Source of the DNA: Flavobacteriales bacterium
Lineage (GTDB): Bacteria > Bacteroidota > Bacteroidia > Flavobacteriales_F > PHOS-HE28
Reading direction: 5' to 3'
Assembly (NCBI GenBank): GCA_016699575.1
Contig: CP064979.1
Location: 3,782,001 to 3,846,000, forward strand
DNA length: 64,000 nucleotides
Part shown: piece by piece, positions 7,310 to 15,054 of the stretch
Layout: the number at the start of each line of letters is the position of its first letter
How positions within the stretch are numbered: the first letter of the stretch is position 1
Notes under the pieces: model-generated
Seen by the model: the letters and a program-made list of their open reading frames with translations, nothing else
Told to the model about the DNA's origin: nothing
Databases searched by the model: none
Made by a program: the position numbers and the translations under genes

Positions 7310-10300
7310 TCACACCACCCCCACCCCATCCACCTCCTCCATCACCCTCCCGGTTTCCGTTAGTGCCACGATAATGCGTTGGTAGTGGCGGATGTCATCG
7401 AAGGTGAGCGTGCGGCCGTGGCGGTCCTTCAGCCACTTCTGCGCGGGCTGGTAGCCACCGATGTAGAAGTTCCATGCTACCTCGGGCACCTTGTCGAAGT
7501 ACTGCGCATCGTTGATCCACACTTTGCCATGGCCCTTGTCCGTGGCCACAAAGCCCGGACTGTTCGCGCTCATTTTGCGCGATACCTCGTTGTTGCCGCC
7601 AACGGGGTAGCTGGTGATGTACTTGTCGATGCCCTCCCACTCCAGCAGGTGCAGTTGCCGCAGCTTGGCACCCAGTTGCACCAGCGCGCGGAACTTCTTT
7701 TCCGCAACGGCTGTCTCCCCGGCCAAGGAGCCGGGGTACGGGATCCGAGGAAAGTCGCTCTTGAGGAACTCCTTGTACTTGGCGCGGTAGGCCGGGCTGT
7801 GCAGCACGGCGTAGCAGTAGTCCAGCACATCCAAGGGCAGTAACTCCTTGCCTGTGCCGTGCGTGAAGAGCGCCTCGGGTTTGAAGGTGTAGGTGAGCCC
7901 TACGCCCTGCGCTAATTGCTCTACCAGCTTGGCATCCAAGTTGGGCTGCACGCCCTGCGCTAGCGCCTTGGTCTGCTTGGTGGTTTCGGGGTAGAGGTAA
8001 AGAGGGAAAACGTAGCCGTTGTCCAACGAAGAGATGACCCCTTTACTGACAACGTCGCGGGCGATGAGGTAGGTGTGGCTGTAGTCTCTATTCGATTTGC
8101 ATGAACAGAATGCAAGATTCTCTCCTTCATAGAGATGTCGCATCACCTTCTTCTGCGGGCTTGCATAGAAGCCACGAGAATTGCCGGTATAGAACGTCAA
8201 TCGGCTATCGAAAGGGCGATAGGTCACACGCTTGACACATGCTTCGGACCAGTTCTCAATCAAGTCCGTCTTTGCCGTGGGCACGGTCCAGTCACGCGAA
8301 TCCTTGTAGAGCCCATACTTGGCGCGAATCTCCTCGACCGGTAGGTTTCTGAAAGTGTCCACGGTTGACAACAGCGTGCTTCGGTCTATGGAGACAGTGA
8401 GGTCATCCTGCGCGGAAGCGAAGCCCATTGTGTGTAGAGGAAAGAGGTCGCCGGTATGAACGCCGCTGCTGTATTCCTGTTCCAGCCCCAAGTCGACAGG
8501 CTTGAAGAAAAGGTACGGCGCCGCCGGTTTCACAATCTCGAACTTCACCTTCTTCAATAATCCCTCGTTCAAGTTACCGTACTTGTATTCGCGCTCGCCG
8601 ATAAGACTGCCGTAGTGAACCTTAGCTGGCCCGGACCGCTTCGACTTGCTGCGCACAAAGAGGTTGATGCAGACGCCTTGCTGAATGTCAAACACGTTCT
8701 CATCAACTACACCCTTCTCCAGCAGCTTTGTCTTCTTCGTACTCCCGTGTAGGTCGATCACGTAGATCTTGTCGAAGGTGTTCAGCAAGTGCCAGCGCAT
8801 GCCCCGGAAGGTGGGGTTGTCCAGAAAGCTGTGGTTGTTGATGTAGGCGAGCACACCTTCACCGGTCTTCTCAATGAAGTGCTCTCCGAAGCGGATGAAC
8901 TTCACATAGTCGTCACCGAGCCAGTGCTTCTTCTCGCCGAAGTGTTCGCCGTCCACGTACTTGTAGTCTTCGATCAAGCCGCTGATCCATTCGCCCTTGT
9001 TCGTGCTGATGCCGCTGTACGGCGGGTTGCCCAGCACCACCATCACGGGCGTATCGCGCTTCACGGCATTGGCCTCGTTGGCCTCCTGGCTCAGCCAACT
9101 GGCGAAGAGGGTGCCGGTGTCGGGGTGGGCTTCTTCCAAGCTGTTGGTAAGGAAGACGCGTAACCGTTGTTGCTCCGCGTTCTTCGGCCCGGCGTTCGAG
9201 GTGCCGTGCGGCTGGCCCATGTCGTAGCCGGTTTCGCGCAATACGAGGTCCAGCTTCAGGTGGGCCATGGCGTAGCTGGCCATCAGCAGCTCGAAGCCGT
9301 TGAGGCGCGGGATCAGGTGCTGCTCCACGTATTGTGGCCACATGCCCTGTTGCCCGTCGAACTTGGCGTACACCTGCCGCACCACTTCGGCGAGGAAAGT
9401 CCCAGTGCCCGTGGCGGGGTCCAGCACCTGCACGCGGTGCACGGTGCGCTTCTCCTTGCGCTTGCCCGTGGTCGTGCGGTTGTCGGTGTTCTGCGTGTCC
9501 ACCTCTATCTGGGTGGTGCTGCTGTCGGCCAAGCCCATCGGCAGGCCGAACTCGGTCTTCAGGATATCGTCCACCGCACGCACGATGAAACGCACCACGG
9601 CATCCGGCGTGTACCACACGCCGCGGCTCTTGCGCAGCTTCGGGTCGTATTGCGCGAGGAAGTCCTCGTAGAAGTGCATGAAGGCATCGTCGCGCCCGGT
9701 GCCCTTGCCGAAGCCGCTGAGCAGCTTGCCGATGTCGGTGGCGCGGAAGATGTCGGCCAGCGCATCCACGATCCACACGATGCGCTCGTCGAGGTCGTTG
9801 CCGCTGATGCTGTTGAAGAGCTTGCGCAGGAAGGGGTTGCTCTTCGGGATGAGCTTGGCGGCCTCCTCGCGGCTGAAGCTGTCGAGGCTGCGGTCGTGCA
9901 AGCGCGCGGCGAACATGCCGTAGGCGATGGTCTGCGCGTAGAGGTCGGCGAAACTGCGCGGTGCGATGTCGTGGATGAGGATGACCTTGAAGGCCTCGAG
10001 CTGCTGGCGCAGTTCGGTGTTGGCCTGGCTCTCCTCGTCGCTGCTCACGGCCTTCTCGATCACGTCGGCCAATAGGCGGGCCTTGCCCGCCATCATGCTG
10101 GCGAGCTTCTTGGCGCTGGTGATGGTCTGCCCCTGCCACGCGGCGAAGTCGGTGATGAGCGCGGTGAACTTGTCGAACTCACCGGGCAACGGCTTCACCT
10201 TGTCACCGACCACCTCACCAATGCGGATGCTGGTGGTCGGTTCGCCGTTCCGGTAGAAGCGGAACTCGAGGTAGTCGGTGATGATGAGGTTGTCGAGCGA

Positions 10301-10633
10301 GCCCCGGTAGCGGTCGAACTGTTCCTTCAGGCTTTTGCTCGACAAGTCAACGCCAACATCCTTGGCCTCTACGTAGCCAACGGGGATGTCCTTGCGCGTA
10401 AGGATGTAGTCCGGTGCCCCGCACGCGATGCGCTGGGGCTCGTTGGTGACATCGACGCCCTTGCACAATGCGGAGAGCAGTCGTTGCAGGTCGGGCCGGT
10501 AACTGTGCTCTGTGGCTTTGCCGCTGCGGTAGAGCTTGTCGACCGCGACGAGGTATTCGGTGGGGGTCACGCCGTGAATATCCGAATAGGTTCGGGATGG
10601 GGCCTTACTGGAAAAGCACGAAGCACGTCCCAA
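7310..10633 (-). CDS. Single-chain restriction-modification enzyme (type IIG/ISP-like, N6-adenine methylase)
   Basis: 1107 residues. The N-terminal ~140 residues look like a PD-(D/E)xK nuclease: P74-D75, then GYVE89-A-K91. A helical linker follows (~150-335), then a gamma-class N6-adenine methyltransferase with motif I D405-PATGTGTF and motif IV N536-P-P-Y539. The remaining ~560 residues resemble the LlaBIII-type C-terminal specificity region (SYPVGGNNEVSRKMSAN and the GYQPAQKWLKDRHGR block near the end). The RecA-like helicase of true type ISP enzymes such as LlaGI is absent, so it should cut without long-range translocation. The start is uncertain: a GTG at 10570 removes 21 atypical residues and the overlap with an upstream small frame. 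Confidence 0.88.
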   Translation of the reverse strand: MGRASCFSSKAPSRTYSDIHGVTPTEYLVAVDKLYRSGKATEHSYRPDLQRLLSALCKGVDVTNEPQRIACGAPDYILTRKDIPVGYVEAKDVGVDLSSKSLKEQFDRYRGSLDNLIITDYLEFRFYRNGEPTTSIRIGEVVGDKVKPLPGEFDKFTALITDFAAWQGQTITSAKKLASMMAGKARLLADVIEKAVSSDEESQANTELRQQLEAFKVILIHDIAPRSFADLYAQTIAYGMFAARLHDRSLDSFSREEAAKLIPKSNPFLRKLFNSISGNDLDERIVWIVDALADIFRATDIGKLLSGFGKGTGRDDAFMHFYEDFLAQYDPKLRKSRGVWYTPDAVVRFIVRAVDDILKTEFGLPMGLADSSTTQIEVDTQNTDNRTTTGKRKEKRTVHRVQVLDPATGTGTFLAEVVRQVYAKFDGQQGMWPQYVEQHLIPRLNGFELLMASYAMAHLKLDLVLRETGYDMGQPHGTSNAGPKNAEQQRLRVFLTNSLEEAHPDTGTLFASWLSQEANEANAVKRDTPVMVVLGNPPYSGISTNKGEWISGLIEDYKYVDGEHFGEKKHWLGDDYVKFIRFGEHFIEKTGEGVLAYINNHSFLDNPTFRGMRWHLLNTFDKIYVIDLHGSTKKTKLLEKGVVDENVFDIQQGVCINLFVRSKSKRSGPAKVHYGSLIGEREYKYGNLNEGLLKKVKFEIVKPAAPYLFFKPVDLGLEQEYSSGVHTGDLFPLHTMGFASAQDDLTVSIDRSTLLSTVDTFRNLPVEEIRAKYGLYKDSRDWTVPTAKTDLIENWSEACVKRVTYRPFDSRLTFYTGNSRGFYASPQKKVMRHLYEGENLAFCSCKSNRDYSHTYLIARDVVSKGVISSLDNGYVFPLYLYPETTKQTKALAQGVQPNLDAKLVEQLAQGVGLTYTFKPEALFTHGTGKELLPLDVLDYCYAVLHSPAYRAKYKEFLKSDFPRIPYPGSLAGETAVAEKKFRALVQLGAKLRQLHLLEWEGIDKYITSYPVGGNNEVSRKMSANSPGFVATDKGHGKVWINDAQYFDKVPEVAWNFYIGGYQPAQKWLKDRHGRTLTFDDIRHYQRIIVALTETGRVMEEVDGVGVV

Positions 10634-10697
10634 TGACCACCACCGTCACCAACGCGAACACCGCCCTCGCATTCAAGCTCATATCGTGCTTGTCCAT
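10605..10697 (-). CDS. Candidate 30-residue membrane peptide upstream of R-M gene
   Basis: A short frame from the ATG at 10697 (MDKHDMSLNARAVF) ends in one hydrophobic segment of about 17 residues and FQ. The frame stays open upstream to 10820, giving 71 residues with a second hydrophobic stretch. It overlaps the annotated R-M start by 29 bp unless that gene starts at 10570. There is no homology I recognise. It may be real, or it may be a chance frame in the R-M leader. Confidence 0.3.
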   Translation of the reverse strand: MDKHDMSLNARAVFALVTVVVIGTCFVLFQ

Positions 10698-10879
10698 TTC
10701 CTCCTGACTGGTCACCGGCGACCACATGAGTTGGAACATCTGCACCAAGAGCACCCGGATGGCGAGCAGGACCCTCAAGGGTGCAAACGTCGGCAACCGG
10801 AGGCCTTGCAGTGCGGGCATGCAGTCATTGCCTTCCTGCCCCTAGCTTATTGCCGCGCCGATCGACGGCGTTCTTGGCA

Positions 10880-11263
10880 ATGGAACAATTCAGGAAGGGG
10901 GCCATCGTGCCGCGCGATGGCGGCTTATGCCGCATAACGGGCGCGGCCGTGCTGAACGATAAACTCTGCTACTACGTGGTGGACCTGTACGGCAAGGACA
11001 TACCGGGCGGCACCTACTTGCAGCATGCCGTGGTGCTGGAAGAGTTGAAGCGGATGGCCACCTACGCCGTGGGCGACCAGGTGCGCTTGCGCAACGTGTT
11101 CGGGCACCTGTATGTGAAGGCGCGGTGGTGGGACAGCAAGAAAGGCCTGCTCATGTACCGCGTAACGGACTACTACGAGGAAAGCCGCATGCCGTGGATA
11201 CGGTCGCAGGCGGAGCTGGATGCACTGGTGGTGGAGCGGATCGTCACCCCTGTAGTGCAGTAG
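10880..11263 (+). CDS. Hypothetical cytosolic protein
   Basis: 127 residues from the ATG at 10880; the frame is open upstream to 10781 but the extra residues look non-coding. It is rich in short strands (GAIVPRDGGLCRITG, KLCYYVVDLYG, GDQVRLRNVFGHLYVKARWW, GLLMYRVTDYYEE), suggesting a small SH3-like barrel. It has no signal peptide or membrane segment. I do not recognise a family. It stands between the divergent restriction locus and the tandem repeat array. Confidence 0.6.
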   Translation: MEQFRKGAIVPRDGGLCRITGAAVLNDKLCYYVVDLYGKDIPGGTYLQHAVVLEELKRMATYAVGDQVRLRNVFGHLYVKARWWDSKKGLLMYRVTDYYEESRMPWIRSQAELDALVVERIVTPVVQ

Positions 11264-11301
11264 TTGGCGGGCTTGGCCCTGTGGCTTTCCGTTGTCATCG
11301 C

Positions 11302-11679
11302 ATCACCCCGTGTTATCACCCTACCGGGTGATGCCGTCGTCCTGTCACCCGGTGCCCTTGCCCGATAGGTTCACGCCGTCATCCTATCACCCGGTTGTAT
11401 CACCCGATAGGGTGATGCCGTCGTCCTGCAACCCGCGCCTGTGGCCCGCTGGGCTCCGGCCGTTGTCCTATCACCCGGTGTGATCACCCTACCGGGTGAT
11501 GCCGTCATCTGATCACCCGCCCCCGGCGCCCGCTAGGCTCCGGTCGTCTTCCTATCACCCTTCGTTATCACCCGAGCGGGTGATGCCGTGATCCCACCAC
11601 CCGGTGGTATCACCCCATCGGGTGATGTCCGCATCCGATCCCCTCGGCCCGTCATCCGATCACCCGCCGCTGAGAACCG
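11302..11679. repeat. 42-bp tandem repeat array with embedded ATCACCC/GGGTGAT palindromes
   Basis: Eight contiguous 42-bp units start at 11302, 11344, 11386, 11428, 11470, 11512, 11554 and 11596, followed by two 21-bp half units to 11679. Units 1, 3, 5 and 7 carry ATCACCC, six bases, ATCACCC, four bases, GGGTGAT, so each has an 18-bp palindrome. Unit 8 has the same layout with the first heptamer changed. Units 2, 4 and 6 have diverged cores (4 and 6 resemble each other), so the higher-order period is 84 bp. There are no unique spacers between units, hence this is not CRISPR. Because 42 is a multiple of three, frames through it give a 14-residue repeat (HPVxSPxRVMPSSx), but there is no sensible gene. 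It lies upstream of the Fn3 gene at 11900. Confidence 0.9.
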
Positions 11680-11899
11680 ATCACATCCTTTCGGTGTGGA
11701 GTTGTGCTCGCCCCGCGCCCCGGCGCCTTGGCCAGCGCACCAACCTCTTTTTGCGATTTATCCGCACGAACCCCCGCTTTTCCGGGGGGATGACCCCCGC
11801 GTTTCCGGGGGGTGGGGTGGTGCAACATCGGTGCGGCTTCGTGCGCTACTCCACCACAACCAACGCGTCGGGCACACGCAACCACAAAGGCCCATTGTC

Positions 11900-12535
11900 A
11901 TGGGAACGATCATCCTGTATACCGTGAAGCTGGGCCTGGACAAGCTGAACGCCACCCAACTGGTGGAGCGCGCCCGCCTGCACACCACCAGCATGACGGG
12001 CAACGCCAACTTCGTCACGCCCATCCCCGCGCTGAACGACATCGACACCAAGGCCGACGAGACGGAGGCTGCGCAGATCATGGTGGACAAGAACGGCGGC
12101 AAGCTGGACCGCCAGACGCGCGATGAGCGCCAGCGCGAGCTGTACCAGATGGTGAAGGACCTGGGCGGCTATGTGCAGGCCGTGTGCGGCGGCGATGGCG
12201 AGAAGATCGCCAGCAGCGGTTTCGCCACGCGCGCCCTGCCCAATCCGCCGCAGCCCATGCCCGCGCCCACCAACGTGCGCGCCTTGGCCACCGATATGCC
12301 CGGCCAGGTGAAGCTGCTCTTCGGGGGCGTGAAGGACCGTAAGTCGTACGTGATCTATTGGACCGATGGCGATCCGCTGGTGCAATCCAACTTCACCCTC
12401 CTGGACATCATCAGCACCACGCGCTTCGTGAAGGACGGGCTGGACCGCAACAAGAAATACAGCTTCCGGGTGGCCGCCGTGGGCCGGGTGGGGCAGGGGC
12501 CCATGAGCGATGTGGCCGTGGTGCAGCCGTCGTAG
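11900..12535 (+). CDS. Fibronectin type III domain protein
   Basis: 211 residues from the ATG at 11900; the frame runs back through the repeat array but upstream sequence is low-complexity. Residues 1-120 are helical and match the pattern of a Bacteroidota family (KLNATQLVERARLHTTSMTG, DEREQR-type helix, GGYVQAVCGGDGEKIASSGF). Residues ~125-211 are one Fn3 domain (PAPTNVRALATDMPGQVKL, KSYVIYWTDG, YSFRVAAVGRVGQGPMSD). There is no signal peptide. A LuxR-type regulator gene starts 73 bp later. A second, N-terminally truncated copy is at 27491-27769 with nearly the same Fn3 sequence. Confidence 0.8.
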   Translation: MGTIILYTVKLGLDKLNATQLVERARLHTTSMTGNANFVTPIPALNDIDTKADETEAAQIMVDKNGGKLDRQTRDERQRELYQMVKDLGGYVQAVCGGDGEKIASSGFATRALPNPPQPMPAPTNVRALATDMPGQVKLLFGGVKDRKSYVIYWTDGDPLVQSNFTLLDIISTTRFVKDGLDRNKKYSFRVAAVGRVGQGPMSDVAVVQPS

Positions 12536-12561
12536 CGCTGCAACAACAGTAGCCAACGGCG

Positions 12562-12592
12562 CGGCCCGCTTGCACAATAGGCAGGCGGGCCG
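12562..12592 (+). terminator. Conserved intercistronic hairpin, copy 1
   Basis: CGGCCCGC (12562-12569) pairs with GCGGGCCG (12585-12592) across a 15-base loop. The same hairpin with the same loop core TTGCACAATAGGCAG occurs at 27796-27826 between the duplicated Fn3 and HTH genes. There is no U-tract, so it could be an attenuator or an RNA-processing or stability element rather than a full terminator. Confidence 0.5.
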
Positions 12593-12607
12593 TGCTGTTC
12601 CAAGAGC

Positions 12608-12958
12608 ATGAAGCGCCGGAGATCCACCGCCCGCGCCTCCGCCCCCAAGGCCAGCATGGCCCACGCCGTGCTGCTGATGCACGAGGGCATGAAGGAGCTG
12701 CACCGCGTGATGCGGGCCTTGGGCCAGCGCGCCGACCGCTTATCGCCCCAATGCGCCGGACTGCTGCGCCTCACCCGCACCGAAGGCCTGGTGCTGCATG
12801 CCTTGGTGACTTCCGACGACACGTTGGACACCCTGGCCGGGCGCCTAGGGATGCACCGCCGCACCTTGGGCGGGCACATCACGAAGCTGTGCAAGAAGCT
12901 GGGCGTGCAAAGCACCCGTGGTCTGGTGCGCGTGGCGGTGATGGCCGGGTGGGGGTAG
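12608..12958 (+). CDS. LuxR-type helix-turn-helix regulator, small
   Basis: 116 residues. The N-terminal ~50 residues are basic and helical (KASMAHAVLLMHEGMKELHRVM). Residues ~54-114 form a LuxR/GerE-type HTH: LTRTEGLVLHALV, then the recognition pair LAGRLGMHRRTLGGHITKL and KLGVQSTRGLVRVAV. There is no receiver or sensor domain. It pairs with the Fn3 gene upstream, 73 bp apart, exactly as in the second cassette (27491-28192). The target is unknown. The ATCACCC palindromes upstream are possible operators, but that is inference only. Confidence 0.78.
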   Translation: MKRRRSTARASAPKASMAHAVLLMHEGMKELHRVMRALGQRADRLSPQCAGLLRLTRTEGLVLHALVTSDDTLDTLAGRLGMHRRTLGGHITKLCKKLGVQSTRGLVRVAVMAGWG

Positions 12959-12966
12959 GGCCGTTA

Positions 12967-15051
12967 TTACAACCGCACCACACGCGCGGCCGTTGACCGG
13001 TCCCCGACGAAAAGCCGCAGCACATAAGGTGCCGACGGGAGCGTTGCCAGGTGCAACGTGGTGGTGGCCTGCCCGGTGTACTGGCCCAGCCACGCAGCCG
13101 AGTACACCTCGCGCCCCAGCGCGTCCGTGAGCCGCACGAGGTGTTGCGCGTCGTGCTCCGCGAAGTAGGTGACATGAAGTTCGTCCGTGAACGGGATCGG
13201 CCAGACGTGCAGGGAATCCGTGCCGTCGAAAGCCAGTGGACCATCACATCCGTTCACCAACGCTGGCAGATGGGCATCGAGCCATGCGCTGCGTGCTTCC
13301 ACCCAGACCTTCAGCTCCTGTAGCTCACCTGCCCATGTGGCGGGTGCCGGTGCGGGTTCGGGCCAGATGGCGTGGCCGAGCGTTGGCCAACGTTGGAAGT
13401 TGATCGTTTGCGCCTCCGCGATGTGTTCGCTGATGCTGTCCACCACGGCCCCGATGCTGTTGGTGGCCAGCACGCTATTTCGCAACGCATCCCATCGGCA
13501 ACGCACGCTGTCGCGGAAGGAAACATCCTGCAGCAAGCGCGCCCACCAGAAGGGCACCTGACGCCGGTCGTCCGGACAGGTGAGGCCGAATTCGTAGGCC
13601 CAACCCGCCACGTCGGTAGCGCCGCAGAAATCGGCGTGGCCCCACGCAAGGTCCATGTCCCACAACGGACCGGCCACCAGCTTGCCGCCATCCGCATCGG
13701 CCTGCTTGTGCAGGAAGGTGCTGCGCCGGTAACCATCGACGTTTCGGCCCAGTTCGGTGAGGAGGAAGTAGTCGATGAAGGAGCGCGTGTCGATGTAACG
13801 CTGGTAGCCGACGTTCGGATCGGTGAACGATGCTGATGAGAGTGCGTCCTCGAAGCCGTCCATGAAATCCTCGATGTGGTCGACCTGCGCATCATGCGGC
13901 GTGGACGGGTATTCGAACAGGAAGCGGATCTGTTGGTCGCTGCCAGCGTGCGGCGGTGGATGGTCGGAGTCCCAGCTCGGAACGGGCGGTCGGTCCTGCC
14001 GGTCGATCTTCACGATGTAGCCGCCGCTCACACCGGGAATGAGCGTGTCGGCTGGGCTCAGCTTGGCCACGTCCACACGGTGCGCGCCGCGCTTGATCTT
14101 CTCGGTGAGGACGTACACACCTTGGTGCTCCCCGTCCAATACAAGATCCACGTGGCGGGTGCGGGGCGCGTAGTGGCCCATGCGCCGTGCGAGCTCGTAG
14201 CTCAGCGCGTTGCGCACGCCCGACTTGTCGAGGTACACAGGGTCGAGCACCCAATCACTTTCAGCGGGCATGCCGAGCAAAGGCGCATCGAGGTCTTGGC
14301 CCAAGCCGTCGCGCAGCTCCACGGAGTAGGGGCGTTTCGGCTGGTCCTGCGAGCTGTGGCCCCGCCGCTCGATGCCCACGGCGCCCTCGTAACCGGTGGC
14401 GGGATCCTGGACGTTGTTCACGGCTCCCGGCCCACTATCGATGATGCGCAGATGTCCAGTCACCTTCCCAGTGTCGGGCACGTGGGACAACGGCGTGGTG
14501 ATGACCGCGATGGGCAGCGTGCTGCTAGTGAACAGCCTGAAGACGGCCGGAGCATTCCCGAGCAGGATGGACCAACTGACCACTGCGCCACTGTCCGCGA
14601 GCGGATCGGTGTCTTCCACGCGCAACCACCAGATGCCAGCGGCGGGCTGCCCGTTGTTCACGCGCCCCAGGTGGCCGTGGGGGCGGTGCACACCGGTGTA
14701 TGGCGGCACGCCGAAAGTGACCCGCGTTCCGCTGTCGCGCAGACATGTGCCCGTGAAGTGATCGGTGTTGTACCCGACCGCCGTGATCAGCTGCACGGCA
14801 GTGCTGTCCGGGGCCACCAACCAGATGTCCAGGTCGCCGATCCACGTGTGCTCCACGGTGAGGCAGACCTGTTCGAGCCCGAAAGCGACCGTGTCCAAGG
14901 TGCTCGATGCTGGTGCGGTAACGTCCAGTGGCAACCACAACAATGAACCGTTGGCGGGAACGGTCCCACCGGGTCCATCGTACTGTTGGGCGTGCGCTGC
15001 CTGCGCAAGGACCATTGCGATCAGCAGGTGGGAGCAGGCGCGCGCCAGCAT
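12967..15051 (-). CDS. CotH-kinase family T9SS protein with proprotein-convertase P-domain
   Basis: 694 residues. Signal peptide 1-21 (ends AHAQQ). About 40-165 matches a P/Homo-B domain (VEHTWIGDLDIWLVAPDSTAV, GIWWLRVEDTDPLADSGAVVSWSI). About 195-560 is a CotH-like kinase fold: GYEGAVGIERRGHSSQ, KRPYSVELRD, GEHQGVYVLTEKIKR and the catalytic-type LWDMDLAWG. The C-terminal ~80 residues are a T9SS sorting domain (LHVWPIPFTDELHV, TDALGREVYSA, APYVLRLFVGD). CotH kinases phosphorylate surface proteins in spores. Here a surface-exposed or secreted role is predicted. It converges on the HTH gene with an 8-bp gap. Confidence 0.85.
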   Translation of the reverse strand: MLARACSHLLIAMVLAQAAHAQQYDGPGGTVPANGSLLWLPLDVTAPASSTLDTVAFGLEQVCLTVEHTWIGDLDIWLVAPDSTAVQLITAVGYNTDHFTGTCLRDSGTRVTFGVPPYTGVHRPHGHLGRVNNGQPAAGIWWLRVEDTDPLADSGAVVSWSILLGNAPAVFRLFTSSTLPIAVITTPLSHVPDTGKVTGHLRIIDSGPGAVNNVQDPATGYEGAVGIERRGHSSQDQPKRPYSVELRDGLGQDLDAPLLGMPAESDWVLDPVYLDKSGVRNALSYELARRMGHYAPRTRHVDLVLDGEHQGVYVLTEKIKRGAHRVDVAKLSPADTLIPGVSGGYIVKIDRQDRPPVPSWDSDHPPPHAGSDQQIRFLFEYPSTPHDAQVDHIEDFMDGFEDALSSASFTDPNVGYQRYIDTRSFIDYFLLTELGRNVDGYRRSTFLHKQADADGGKLVAGPLWDMDLAWGHADFCGATDVAGWAYEFGLTCPDDRRQVPFWWARLLQDVSFRDSVRCRWDALRNSVLATNSIGAVVDSISEHIAEAQTINFQRWPTLGHAIWPEPAPAPATWAGELQELKVWVEARSAWLDAHLPALVNGCDGPLAFDGTDSLHVWPIPFTDELHVTYFAEHDAQHLVRLTDALGREVYSAAWLGQYTGQATTTLHLATLPSAPYVLRLFVGDRSTAARVVRL

Positions 15052-15054
15052 GGT

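Noticed and set aside
8913..10139. Long minus-strand frame rich in Arg, Gln and His inside the R-M gene
   Set aside because: High-GC shadow of the real gene in another frame; no motif, composition unlike a protein.
11292..11480. A gene encoding 14-residue repeats (HPVxSPxRVMPSSx)
   Set aside because: The frame exists only because 42 is divisible by three; it ends within the array, has no typical start region and other frames are equally open.
11302..11679. CRISPR array
   Set aside because: Repeats follow one another without unique spacers, the unit is 42 bp with internal direct repeats, and no cas gene is near.
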